Positions 46,501-53,796 of a stretch of 64,000 bases of DNA are shown piece by piece. The notes below the pieces were generated by a model that made no database searches, had not been told where the DNA came from, and saw nothing but the letters and a program-made list of their open reading frames with translations. Origin of the DNA: Catonia carolina (taxonomy: Eukaryota > Arthropoda > Insecta > Hemiptera > Achilidae). Position numbers and translations under genes: made by a program. Every line of letters starts with the position of its first letter. Position 1 is the stretch's first letter. The stretch lies in assembly GCA_035578175.1 (NCBI GenBank), contig JAQMRL010000011.1, positions 2,863,501 to 2,927,500 of the forward strand, given 5' to 3'.

Positions 46501-48299
46501 TCTAAGAGAAATCGAATGACACTATTTCTGTTTCTAAATTTTGACTTTGATTTCTTGATTTCCGGTCAGAACTGGAACTTCAAACCCAATTAAGGCACAC
46601 TAACGTTTTACTTATATTACGAATCCGAAAACCGTTTGTTGCTATCTATTGTAGTTTCTGACATCTGGGTATGACGAATGGATGGGCAAAGGAAAATGAT
46701 AGATAACAATTTTAAAAATAGTCATCAATAATTCCTTTATTGAAATTAGCTAGAATGATTAATAAAGGGAAATGTAATGTGTGTACATCAAAATCTTTTT
46801 GGCTAAACAAGTAGTGTGAATTTCTGCTGTGTAGAATTTTATATTTATTACCCTTTGGAAATGTATAGTGATTTGTAGTATATTTTACCCTTTTCAATCA
46901 AAAATTTTAGTTTTATAGTTTTTTTTAATGTTATAAAAGTTAAAATATGCTGTGTAATTTTTAGATGCAAGTGATCTACGAGAACCTGAAAAGGTACGTG
47001 CCTCACAAGAAAAGGCATTACAAGCTTTACAACATTATACTTTGGCACATTATCCAGATATACCTTCAAAATTTGGAGAGCTTTTATTAAGAATACCTGA
47101 TCTTCAGCGTACTTGTCAGGTATGATTTATTTTAGTTCATGTATTACAGTAAACCTACGCTTTTTTGACACTTGATTCTTCGACACTCTGTATACTTCAA
47201 CGCAGCTCGTGGCGAGGTGAAATGATGTGGTATAAGTAGCTATTTGGCAGGCTGGTCAGCCCTTCCACTCATCCTGTACACTTCTGTTGTCCTTGAGTAC
47301 AGTATTGTACTGGACGGCCCGTCAGCTTATTTGTATTCATTAAAATTGTGCAATTTTCATATTAAAATCGTGTTTAATGCCTTCTGTATATAATTATGCC
47401 GTATGCTCTGGATAGCATCTTCGACATTTTTATACTTCCACAACCTCTAAGTCCACAAAGTGTTGAACTATCAAAGTTTTACTGTATTAATAAATTTATG
47501 TAGAAGTTAAATACATTGGTTTGATACTATTAAAATGCAAAACATTGTGCAACTATGTCTAACAAACACAATTTTCAAAAATTTATGTATCCTTTTTTTA
47601 AAAATATTTAATTTTTCACTGATCTGTTACAGCAGTAATATCACTTGTTTTTTTTTTTTACCTTTTATAAGTAATCTTACGTTCTACTTTCATGTTTTGG
47701 TGGATCCACCATCATCAGAGTACACAAAATTGAAACGTCATAAAAAATTATTAAAGTTTATAGAAGATTTTGTATCTTCAGTCATTTGTTTAAAACTGTT
47801 TAATTTTAAAATTTAACTTGATTCATATTCTATGCAGATAACAGCAGTCAATATTATTCCATCGTTTTAAAATTTAACCTGTTCATTTAAAATGGCTTAC
47901 CTCTGTTAATTTAAATGTTTATATATAATGGATTAACTTGATTTAATGAAACTGTCCTAAGTAGTTGCTGTTCTGACAGAGGTTTCTGAATGATTTTCTT
48001 TGTTTCCTGCGAGGAAATTCCACAAAAGTTTTGTTTTGAATTGGGTGGCGTAAATTTTCTTTTGCTGTTCAGTTCTGGGTTTGCTGTTTATTAAAAGTTA
48101 TTGTAAAGATTTATTAATTAATTTATTTATAGTTATTCAGTTTTGTTAAGTTCATAAATTGCTACCAAAATAAATGTACCAGGAAATTCATGAATTCTAT
48201 TAATTTTAGGTGGGTAAAGAAATGTTATCTATTAAAAATAAGGAAGGAGAAGGACCTAGCTTCAATTTATTAATGGAACTTTTACGAGGGGACCACTGA
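22364..48299 (+). CDS. Hr39: Hr39-type nuclear receptor (NR5B, FTZ-F1-like), 15 coding exons
   Basis: Nuclear transcription factor that in this family binds single FTZ-F1-type response elements as a monomer. Joining exons 22364-22508, 25559-25684, 29626-29750, 31173-31283, 32420-32501, 34563-34851, 36222-36355, 37396-37482, 39042-39138, 40933-41144, 42259-42449, 43763-43945, 45158-45410, 46965-47119 and 48210-48299 gives 2280 nt (759 aa plus stop) with all phases agreeing. Zinc-finger cysteines are C401, C404, C418, C421 and C437, C443, C453, C456. The P-box is CESCKG (418-423), the NR5 type. The Ftz-F1 box follows (about 468-484, [12 protein letters not shown]). The LBD runs about 560-759 with its signature at 582-602 and AF-2 core LLMELL at 750-755. 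The finger and box match insect Hr39 rather than ftz-f1 or Hr38. The N-terminus is Ser/Gly/Asn-rich with little conservation. All introns are GT-AG except one GC-AG. A very small extra exon in a long intron, or an alternative 5' end, could have been missed. Confidence 0.95.
22744..23140 (-). repeat. Rep-A copy in Hr39 intron 1
   Basis: Full length. Its own sense direction is antisense to Hr39. An uninterrupted 106-codon frame spans it (23062-22742). Confidence 0.85.
23828..24000. repeat. Dispersed repeat, copy 2, Hr39 intron 1
   Basis: Partner of 1683-1860. The preceding bases (AGAATGGATGACAA at 23727) recur at 48497, so the family may extend further left. Confidence 0.68.
24001..25558. other. 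Hr39 intron 1, downstream part
   Basis: Apart from the SINE fragment at 24110-24156, nothing is firmly recognised. 24540-24860 has the C/T-rich look of a decayed antisense retroelement tail, but I cannot name it. Confidence 0.4.
24110..24156 (-). repeat. Short SINE head fragment
   Basis: Complement of the tRNA-like head segment around GTCGTCGCCGCGAGTCAGCT of the same SINE family. Confidence 0.6.
25559..25684 (+). CDS. Hr39: Hr39 coding exon 2
   Basis: Acceptor TTTTGCAG and donor GTGAGT, phase 1 to phase 1. Encodes residues 49-90, ending in an acidic Asp/Gly/Ser stretch ([12 protein letters not shown]) typical of a disordered activation region. Confidence 0.88.
25701..26285. mobile_element. 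Decayed TA-flanked MITE in Hr39 intron 2
   Basis: The left end (GTAAAATCTCGCTTAACCAA, from 25703) is mirrored by the right end, whose complement reads GTAAAACCTCAATAATCCAA (ending near 26281). A second GTTAAGC motif lies just inside the right end. It starts 17 bp past the donor of exon 2. Confidence 0.6.
26930..27185. repeat. Inverted repeat, about 35-bp arms
   Basis: CCAATGGTAAACGTGTGAAT at 26937 and the complement of 27140-27178 (CCAATGGTAAACTCGTGTAT) match, both followed by GTGCAAATT. Intron 2 of Hr39. Confidence 0.6.
27890..27975 (-). mobile_element. Third tRNA-headed SINE family, copy 2
   Basis: The minus strand reads GGTAGCACTATAGCCTACAA and GGGTTCAATTCCCTGG, matching the head at 51870-51935. 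Confidence 0.6.
28176..28510 (+). mobile_element. SINE, same family, in Hr39 intron 2
   Basis: Head (GTGGTAAAGTTGTTGCCGCG, GGTTCAAATCC) and body match the copy at 36495-36832 but are more diverged. Confidence 0.8.
28670..28830 (+). mobile_element. Second tRNA-headed SINE family, copy 1
   Basis: GGCTGGCCCATGGTGTAATGG with a CTGGTTTCAAATG B-box-like segment. Collinear with 40109-40270 and, on the other strand, 53700-53796. Confidence 0.65.
29626..29750 (+). CDS. Hr39: Hr39 coding exon 3
   Basis: Acceptor TTCTTTCAG and donor GTATGC, phase 1 in and phase 0 out. Encodes residues 91-132, including a basic patch (RSKKKRV) that could be a nuclear-localisation signal, then a Trp-containing acidic segment ([12 protein letters not shown]). 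The in-frame ATG here (MRSKKKR) could start a shorter isoform. Confidence 0.88.
30180..30700 (-). pseudogene. Non-LTR reverse-transcriptase tail, Hr39 intron 3
   Basis: The minus strand reads [38 protein letters not shown] and [20 protein letters not shown], then a frameshifted rest. Typical C-terminus of a Jockey/RTE-clade reverse transcriptase, different from the 10843-11308 family. Confidence 0.82.
31173..31283 (+). CDS. Hr39: Hr39 coding exon 4
   Basis: Acceptor TTTGCAG and donor GTATGT, phase 0 to phase 0, exactly 37 codons (residues 133-169). Encodes [17 protein letters not shown] followed by a Pro/Lys segment. No known domain seen. Confidence 0.88.
31570..31830 (-). repeat. Rep-A copy with internal deletion, Hr39 intron 4
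   Basis: Both ends are present but about 130 bp of the 3' half is missing between the CCGAAAGGCTG end and the TCTGGCTTTATAATG segment. Confidence 0.8.
31895..32075 (+). pseudogene. Penelope-like GIY-YIG endonuclease remnant, Hr39 intron 4
   Basis: An uninterrupted stretch reads [20 protein letters not shown] then [16 protein letters not shown] and SNIAEVLI. This matches the Cys-rich GIY-YIG endonuclease tail of Penelope-like elements, but the YIG of the motif is lost (LIDICKT in place of YIGQT). Confidence 0.75.
32420..32501 (+). CDS. Hr39: Hr39 coding exon 5
   Basis: Acceptor GATTTTAG and donor GTAAGT, phase 0 in and phase 1 out. Encodes residues 170-196, a leucine-rich amphipathic stretch ending in [10 protein letters not shown] conserved cofactor or intramolecular contact site is possible, by inference only. 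Confidence 0.85.
33770..34515 (-). pseudogene. Jockey-like reverse-transcriptase remnant, Hr39 intron 5
   Basis: The minus strand reads [20 protein letters not shown] and [18 protein letters not shown] (RT thumb), then [20 protein letters not shown] and [20 protein letters not shown], in the order usual for jockey elements. Stops and frameshifts are present. Confidence 0.82.
34563..34851 (+). CDS. Hr39: Hr39 coding exon 6 (low-complexity region)
   Basis: Acceptor AATTTTAG and donor GTAAGT, phase 1 in and phase 2 out. Encodes residues 197-292: an Asn/Gly-rich tract (about 210-227), then a long Ser/Pro-rich segment ([15 protein letters not shown]). This is disordered sequence typical of the N-terminal A/B region of nuclear receptors and rich in potential proline-directed phosphorylation sites. 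A jockey-like remnant ends about 50 bp upstream of the acceptor. Confidence 0.9.
35100..35370 (+). pseudogene. Second Penelope-like GIY-YIG remnant, Hr39 intron 6
   Basis: Reads [20 protein letters not shown], then with frameshifts [20 protein letters not shown] and [13 protein letters not shown]. Here the YIG motif (FYIGMT) is kept. Confidence 0.72.
35729..36120 (-). repeat. Rep-A copy in Hr39 intron 6
   Basis: Full length, ending 100 bp before the exon 7 acceptor. Confidence 0.85.
36222..36355 (+). CDS. Hr39: Hr39 coding exon 7
   Basis: Acceptor ATTTTTCAG and donor GTACTT, phase 2 in and phase 1 out. Encodes residues 293-337 ([19 protein letters not shown]...), again Ser/Pro-rich. Rep-A lies about 100 bp upstream and a fresh SINE 140 bp downstream. 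Confidence 0.88.
36495..36832 (+). mobile_element. tRNA-headed SINE with poly-A tail and 13-bp target duplication
   Basis: Begins with a tRNA-like head (A-box-like TTAGTCAAGAGG, B-box-like GGTTCAAATCC) followed by a body and an uninterrupted A tail. AACATCAACCTAA occurs exactly before (36482-36494) and after (36833-36845) the element. The long extra arm (CAGCTGTTTTAACAGCTG) suggests a Ser/Leu-type tRNA ancestor. Confidence 0.92.
37396..37482 (+). CDS. Hr39: Hr39 coding exon 8, with a GC splice donor
   Basis: Acceptor TATTCTAG, phase 1 in and phase 1 out, residues 338-366 ([18 protein letters not shown]...). Ending at 37482 before GCAAGT keeps the frame into [10 protein letters not shown] of the next exon. 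Using the nearby GT at 37488 would shift the frame and meet a stop within a few codons. The donor is therefore read as GC, with the strong AG|GCAAGT context usual for such introns. Confidence 0.85.
37575..38060 (-). pseudogene. Decayed mariner-like transposase remnant in Hr39 intron 8
   Basis: On the minus strand the string [20 protein letters not shown] can be read (about 37870-37930). It is the DHPPYSPDLAPSDFHLF-type motif around the third catalytic aspartate of mariner transposases. C-terminal sequence with several stops and frameshifts follows. Confidence 0.7.
39042..39138 (+). CDS. Hr39: Hr39 coding exon 9
   Basis: Acceptor GATTTATAG and donor GTAATA, phase 1 in and phase 2 out. Encodes residues 367-398 ([19 protein letters not shown]...), directly N-terminal to the zinc fingers. 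Confidence 0.88.
40109..40270 (+). mobile_element. Second tRNA-headed SINE family, copy 2
   Basis: CTGGCCCATTCTTTAGTGG, then ACTGGCTTCTATGCCGGG and a short Thr/Ser-rich-looking body (TCTGTCACTTATTTTCATCG) shared with 28670-28830. Lies in Hr39 intron 9. Confidence 0.6.
40600..40815. repeat. Foldback element just upstream of the DBD exon
   Basis: Inverted arms of ~72 bp (TTTTCTCCAACTTGTTACGA on the left, TTTTCTCCAACTTGTTACAA on the complement of the right) around a ~70-bp loop. It ends about 118 bp before the exon 10 acceptor. Confidence 0.8.
40933..41144 (+). CDS. Hr39: Hr39 coding exon 10: zinc-finger DNA-binding domain
   Basis: Acceptor TTTCTTTCAG and donor GTAAGT, phase 2 in and phase 1 out, residues 399-469. 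It holds the whole two-finger C4 domain in a single exon: [14 protein letters not shown], then [16 protein letters not shown], then [17 protein letters not shown]. All eight zinc-binding cysteines are present and the P-box is of NR5 type. This is the decisive family evidence. Confidence 0.98.
42259..42449 (+). CDS. Hr39: Hr39 coding exon 11: Ftz-F1 box and hinge
   Basis: Acceptor TAATTTCAG and donor GTAAGA, phase 1 in and phase 0 out, residues 470-533. Encodes the C-terminal extension [18 protein letters not shown], which in this family contacts the 5' part of the response element, then a Leu/Pro hinge. A second VKQE SUMO-type motif lies at 516-519. Confidence 0.95.
42507..43234 (-). mobile_element. 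Internally deleted mariner-like element in Hr39 intron 11
   Basis: 728 bp flanked by TA (42505-42506, 43235-43236). Inverted ends: complement of the right end CGAGGGTCATTCAGAAAGTA, left end CCAGGGCCATTTGGAAAGTA. On the minus strand an N-terminal transposase piece ([20 protein letters not shown], 42733-42966) is joined, with stops, to the C-terminal piece [13 protein letters not shown]. The catalytic centre is deleted. Confidence 0.85.
43290..43675 (+). pseudogene. Non-LTR reverse-transcriptase tail, Hr39 intron 11
   Basis: Reads [20 protein letters not shown] and HLQRMEDGR, then after a stop [19 protein letters not shown]. This is the tail of an insect endonuclease/RT polyprotein. Confidence 0.8.
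43763..43945 (+). CDS. Hr39: Hr39 coding exon 12: start of ligand-binding domain
   Basis: Acceptor TTTTTTTTAG and donor GTAAGT, phase 0 to phase 0, residues 534-594. Encodes [18 protein letters not shown] and [11 protein letters not shown], covering helix 3 and the start of the nuclear-receptor LBD signature. Confidence 0.95.
45158..45410 (+). CDS. Hr39: Hr39 coding exon 13: LBD core
   Basis: Acceptor TTTTCAG and donor GTATGG, phase 0 in and phase 1 out, residues 595-678. Begins [18 protein letters not shown] (helices 4-5 of the LBD) and ends [15 protein letters not shown] (helices 7-8). Confidence 0.95.
46352..46592. repeat. Two diverged tandem units of ~120 bp, Hr39 intron 13
   Basis: Each unit contains AATGACACTATTT, TTTGATTTC and CCGGAACTTCA or CTGGAACTTCA, in the same order. 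Confidence 0.7.
46965..47119 (+). CDS. Hr39: Hr39 coding exon 14: LBD helices 9-10
   Basis: Acceptor AATTTTTAG and donor GTATGA, phase 1 in and phase 0 out, residues 679-730. Encodes [20 protein letters not shown] and [18 protein letters not shown], matching LBD helices 9-10. A TA-flanked MITE begins only 27 bp past the donor. Confidence 0.95.
47147..47484. mobile_element. TA-flanked MITE in Hr39 intron 14
   Basis: 338 bp flanked by TA. The ends read CAGTAAACCTACGCTTTTTT and, on the complement of the right end, CAGTAAAACTTTGATAGTTC, with shared CAACACTT/GACACTT just inside. It is a Tigger-like MITE lying 27 bp past a splice donor. Confidence 0.75.
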
Positions 48300-48318
48300 T
48301 AAGTTTTATGTGCCACTG
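48210..48318 (+). CDS. Hr39: Hr39 coding exon 15: AF-2 helix and stop
   Basis: Acceptor TTAATTTTAG, phase 0, residues 731-759 ending [13 protein letters not shown], then TGA at 48297-48299. LLMELL is the helix-12 AF-2 core. After the stop the exon continues 19 nt to a clear donor (GTAAGT at 48319), so part of the 3' UTR lies in another exon. The junction is too close to the stop to be expected to trigger nonsense-mediated decay. Confidence 0.93.
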
Positions 48319-48730
48319 GTAAGTTAAAATATCTTTCTTAATAATATATTTTATAAAAAATGACTTAAAAAATTACTTAAAGAGGTAGGAGAGGTTTAAT
48401 GCAGGAGCAAATTAATGTAATGTAAAAAAAATTTAGTGGTAAAGTGAATTCTAAATTTTTAGAAAAATCTTTTTTTGAATTTTTAGTAAATCTTTACAGA
48501 ATGGATGACAAATAATAACATAAAAAAGATTTTAAGGACATCTGTCAGATAAACAGATTTTAAGGTCTCTTAAGTGAAAAAATACTTTTAAAACCTCAGA
48601 ATGTAATGATAGAACATGTTGCATTAGAGTACAGGTTATAAAATAACAAATGTTAAGGGGTTTTAGGAGGAGGGGTTGTAGGCAATGGATGGACAGAAAG
48701 AAGAAGGTAGTACTGAGAATACAGGCTACA

Positions 48731-48950
48731 AAAAAATTGCAGAAATTTTTAATGTAACAAGACTGTCTGTAATGTTAAACAACAAAAATGTTGTTACATT
48801 ATTGCCATGAATGTTGACTTCCAGAAAAAGTTGCAATTTTACAAAAAAAAAAATTGCAGAAATTTTTAATGTAACAAGACTGTCTGTAATGTTAAACAAC
48901 AAAAATGTTGTTGTTACATTATTGCCATGAATGTTGACTTCCAGAAAAAG
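48731..48950. repeat. Tandem duplication of ~100 bp, Hr39 3' UTR intron
   Basis: 48731-48830 and 48847-48950 are nearly identical, differing by one extra TTG (TGTTGTTACA against TGTTGTTGTTACA), with a 16-bp spacer. Confidence 0.9.
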
Positions 48951-48979
48951 CCGTCTTGTAACTATCTTATTTCTTTTAA

Positions 48980-49887
48980 CATGTTGAGGCTGACTGACGT
49001 CTTAAGGTGGCAATTCGAGTTTGTTGCCAGGGCCAACTGATGCCTTAAGGTGTCAGATATGCTACTACATTTCCATAGCTTTTATTTAATCGCTGGCACA
49101 TTGGCAATGTTAGTAAATATTGTTCAGGCATTCAGATGATCTTGCAAATACTAAAGTGAATGTCGTCTTTTGTTACCTACTATCAGGAATTTTTGAACAG
49201 ATTTTAAAAGTGTAGTCAATTCAGACCTCCCAGTCCGTCACAATTATATTTTTAAAATAAATTAATTACGTAATTTATTCCACAAATTTCTTCATTTCTG
49301 GTGACTTATTTTTATGAAGAAAAGGTTACAATAATACATTTTTACATAAAAACAGTTAAATTATTACTCAAAAGTAATTTCAGTTACTTGGAGTATTCGT
49401 GGCCACTATTCACCGTATTTATCATGTATTGTACGTTATACAATAATTTTTTTTTATCTTTTATAAGTTATCGGGAACTGTACATTATTGACAACTACTG
49501 AATTTGATTGCTGCTTTTGGCTGTATTATTTTGACGTGGATTAGGCATGAGTTTAAACAGGGACCCCCAGTAGAGTTTGTTCACGGATGGCTGTCAGCTG
49601 GTCTCTATACATAGTCACTTGCCCAATCGGTGTTACTTAACAAATTATAGCAACTTTCTGCCAGCTGACTGACTGGGCTGGCCCGAAGGCCATACAATAA
49701 TAAATGAATGTACTTTTATAATCGCAAAATAAAAAAAAAAACGTGTATAATACTGTACTAAATTCAGCTGGTGAATAAATGAACAAATTTGTAAAATCAT
49801 TCACATGGCTGACTGATACCTTGAGGCATCATAGCATTGCCTCACTGCAATGGCGCATCCATTATTACAGCCTCCAGGCTTAACGTG
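48980..49887. mobile_element. piggyBac-like nonautonomous element
   Basis: Flanked by TTAA on both sides (48976-48979 and 49888-49891). The ends read CATGTTGAGGCTG and, on the complement of the right end, CACGTTAAGCCTGG. A subterminal motif, CTTAAGGTGTCAG on the left and CTCAAGGTATCAG on the complement of the right, is also shared. 908 bp, no transposase frame. It lies in the 3' UTR intron of Hr39. Confidence 0.72.
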
Positions 49888-50158
49888 TTAAACACTAAAA
49901 TCACTTAATATTAGTAATAAGCTTAATTACAATACATTGAAAAAAGTACACATGAGAGAATAAAGGTGTTCTTGGTAAAGCGAGAAGATGAAGACATCAA
50001 AAAGAAATAAAACCATTCATAGTTGTGGGTTGGGACACCAAGCTTGATTGTATTTTAGAAAAAAAACTTGAATGTATATTGAAAAAACTTGAATATGTAT
50101 TGAATTCATGGACTTGAGTATTTATTAAATAATTATATATTTTCTTTTTCTGTTGCAG

Positions 50159-50340
50159 GAACTATATATTATGTGCCTTTTCTTGCATTGGAGGTATCTG
50201 TGAATACGTGTTTGTGAATAAACTTAAATTATTAATCGGATAAGAAAGGGCCAGTCGTAGACTTGTGTTTTAAGACATTCAACGCAAATCTTATAGCTTA
50301 TTGCCCTAATAATCTAAATAAACATTTTTTCTAAACAGTC
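50159..50340 (+). other. Hr39: Hr39 3' UTR terminal exon (end uncertain)
   Basis: A strong acceptor (long pyrimidine run then TGTTGCAG) at 50158 pairs with the donor at 48319. AATAAA signals are at 50217 and 50317. Many further AATAAA motifs follow, so the true polyadenylation site may be much farther downstream. Confidence 0.6.
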
Positions 50341-53300
50341 ATTATTACTAGAGTAAGTATTGATAAAACCCTTTTTAATTGATAAAAATAAATACTGTAA
50401 TTTTACTCTGGTTGGTTTTTTAACCAGATTTACTGTTATTCAAACTATAAATATTATATAATATATTTTGTATCAAAAATATAAGAATGTATTTGAAAAA
50501 ATAAACAAATAAATGAAACTATTTTTTATGTTCTGCTCATCTATGACATTTTCAAACGCAGAACTATTTTTTCTGATGTTTTTTTTATTTTTTAGATGTC
50601 TTATTTCCAACGGAATTACTTCCAATTTCCTCTTATTTTGGTGTATATATTTATAAATAATATAAATATAATATATAAATACTATAGATATTAAAAAAAA
50701 TAATAATTTTAAGTTTTTTATTGTAAGATTTGTTAGAGATGTGATTTTAAAAATCACTGAAAAGTATTATTGTCCTATATTGTTGTCTGTATGTGTGTGT
50801 GAATGTATTACTGCATACATAAATATTAAATTCATGAATGTATTACTTTTTGTATTACTGTAAGATCTAACACCATATGGTCCTGAAAATAATTAAATTT
50901 TGTTATTCAGTTTTTGAATTTTTTTCAAAAGTAATTTTCAATATTATTAATATTTTTTAAAAGTGAAATAAAATTATATTTTTTTAAAGTTGTATCAAAT
51001 TCATAGTTGTTAGTGACAATAGTGTGATTGTTCAGTGTCTCGGTGGGTATATTATTTAAAACTTAATTGGTAGTTTAACCTTCAACCTTAATATTTTAAT
51101 GATTAGTTCTTAATTCTTCCCCCCGGATTCTAAACCAACAACACTTTATACTCCAGATCTGTTTTTCCTTATATTAGTACATTTCATGTACTCTTGAGTT
51201 CAAATCTTAATAACTGATAGAATACTCACTTTATATTTTTTACCATTTATATTTTAATATATTGATAAATTTAATTAATATATATTTTACAGAAGTTGAG
51301 GACCACACATATAATTTTAACTGAATGAACTTGTAATACATTTCAAGTTAAATGAACTGAGTTTCTTAACCAAATAATTTATTTTCATATTTATGTTACA
51401 ACTCACCAATTAATAAAAAGAGTAAACAAAAAAATATAAAGTTAATCTGAAGTACTTATTATGTTCTGCCATGTTTGTTTGCACTGCTTGTATATTTTTT
51501 TCTAATGTGATAATTATTTTTAAACTAGCTATCAAAGAAAATTTTTTTTTAATGCTATTTACTCTAAATATTCTGTAGATTCCAGTAGAGTATGTATTTC
51601 ATAAATAAATCCATAGATGGTGGCTGTATATGCTTTCAAAGTCCAAGTTCGGAACCCAGGAGAGAGCAATAAACAATCTACATGGATTAGTCCAGAGTAC
51701 AAAGGAAAGGGTTAAAATAATATTGTATGTTGTTAATAACTCAAGTAAAAAGCATATATAATTAGTTTTATTTAACTTTGTGGTTGTGATAAAGTTTTGT
51801 GTGGTATTTTAGTCTATTTTTATTTATGTGATCTGAAAACTTAAACAAGAAAAGTATGTGGCTGCCTCCATAGTGTAGTGGTAGCATGCTAGCTTACATT
51901 GTGGAGGTCCTGGGTTCGATTCCCGGCTAGGTCCTGGAAATTATAACACGTCATAACCCACCATAACAGTTATATAACTCACTGTAGTCTCTAATAACTA
52001 AGATGTTGATGTAACTTTAAAAAATAAACTTAAAAAGTATATTATATTTGGATTTTTTTTTGAGAGGATAATCCTTGAATACTGAAACATAATATTTATA
52101 TTAAATAAAATTAAGCAAAAATAAAATTTTATTTTGTAAAAATCAGCACCATACGCAGTTCAAATTATTATTTTTTTCATAGTAAAGTACTTGTAGAAAT
52201 TTGAGATATTGTGCCATTTCTGTTACTGTTATTGTACTGAATGTTAGGCAAAACTTTGTCCGTTGTTACAATTTTCAACAACTTAATCTTACAGCTAATT
52301 GCTTTCAGTTTCTTTTGTAGAAAGTACCTGTATATCCATCTATGAAGCAAAAATTCATAATCATAATAAAAAAGATAACGTTAGATGGAATTTATCTCGT
52401 TAAAATTAACTGTATATAAAATTTACTCATGTATTTTGAAATATGTATGCATAAATTAAATTAAAAAAAAACATTTTTGTTACAAAGATTGTTCTGTTTG
52501 AATGTATTGATTTTTTTATACATATTATTGTGTATTATTAGATAATAATTTTTGTTCAGTATATATAATTTTTGAGTAGTTATTGGAATTATTAAACAAA
52601 TAAATTATCAAGATTATTTTTTAAGTTCTCATTAAATGAGAAATAAATTGGTTTCAAAATTTTATAAATTTTGTGTGAACAAACTAAATTATTAGGTTTA
52701 TTTTTTATAAGAAATTTATTTTATAGAGAGATTATTTAAACAAAATTAGAATAATTTGTTGATATATTTTATTGTTTTAAACCCATGACATTATTAATGT
52801 TTGACTTTTTTTTAAATACCATGACAATTGATTGCGCTTAGTGACATTGAGAATTATTTATATTGAAAAATCAATGATTTTTTGTACTCTAAATATTTTA
52901 CTAAGTGTATTAGTACAATATTTTAACTACTTTTCTTCTAAAGAAATTTATTTATTTATTCTAAAAACCATGTTTTTATTCTATTTATGTCAAGTTCATG
53001 ACTTAACAAAATGTTGATATTAGGCCTATATAAGAAATGAAATATTTTAATGCTATTTCATAACTTTATTCTCATTTCTTATATATTATGGTATTACTAA
53101 TACTTTTTTAACTTTTATCGAAATATTGGGTTTTAAGTTTATCAGTAATTTAATTTATCTATTAACAACTTACTGTTGTATTTAACCAACCATCTTAAGC
53201 ACTGGGGAATGAAACTCTTCAAAGCCATATATTTGTTATTATTGTAGGCTCAAAAAACTTTTTGAAAGCACTGATGTTTGGTAGAATGTTATTTTTTCTT

Positions 53301-53699
53301 TCTCAAGAAAACAATGCTTGCTGGGTTCCTTGCTATTTCACTTATACTTGTCCATGATTGTGTCTATTGACTGTTACTCTGCAAGCATTCTTATGTAACC
53401 ACCATAATCGAATTCTGAGTTCGCTTGCATCCTTTGACATTTTGGACAAAATTATTAATAATTCAAATAAAAATAATTAAATCATTTAGAAGATATTTGA
53501 ATTAATTTTGTTTTATTCTTGTCAGTTTTTTAATTGACTGCATTAACTTTTTCTTCGAGTAATCCTGATGTAATTTGTTCCTTCATTTTAATAATAATTT
53601 TTTGTATAAAAATACAAGTCTAAAATAATTTTTGGCTTTATGTTCAACTATTTTGCAATTTCTGCTAATGCAGACGAAAAAAGACGCAAAAGATGAAAA
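50341..53699. other. AT-rich DNA downstream of Hr39
   Basis: Apart from the SINE at 51860 there is no feature. The many AATAAA motifs mean that part of it could be a long 3' UTR of Hr39. Confidence 0.45.
51860..52020 (+). mobile_element. Third tRNA-headed SINE family
   Basis: TAGTGTAGTGGTAGCATG (A box) and GGGTTCGATTCCCGG (perfect T arm and B box), followed by an unrelated ~70-bp body. The acceptor and anticodon stems do not pair, so a functional tRNA is unlikely. A diverged minus-strand copy is at 27890-27975. Confidence 0.65.
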
Positions 53700-53796
53700 T
53701 GAATGATTAAAAAATGCAATATCTGACTGGGAATCAAACCCAGGAACATCGTATAAACCAGTTGTGCTGACCATTACACCATGGGCCAGCTAAAAC
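53700..53796 (-). mobile_element. Second tRNA-headed SINE family, copy 3 (head)
   Basis: The minus strand reads GCTGGCCCATGGTGTAATGG and a B box GGTTTGATTCCC. Only the head region is recognisable. Confidence 0.6.

Noticed and set aside
51866..51938. Functional tRNA gene
   Set aside because: The T arm is perfect, but acceptor and anticodon stems do not pair and a repeat body follows. Treated as a SINE head.
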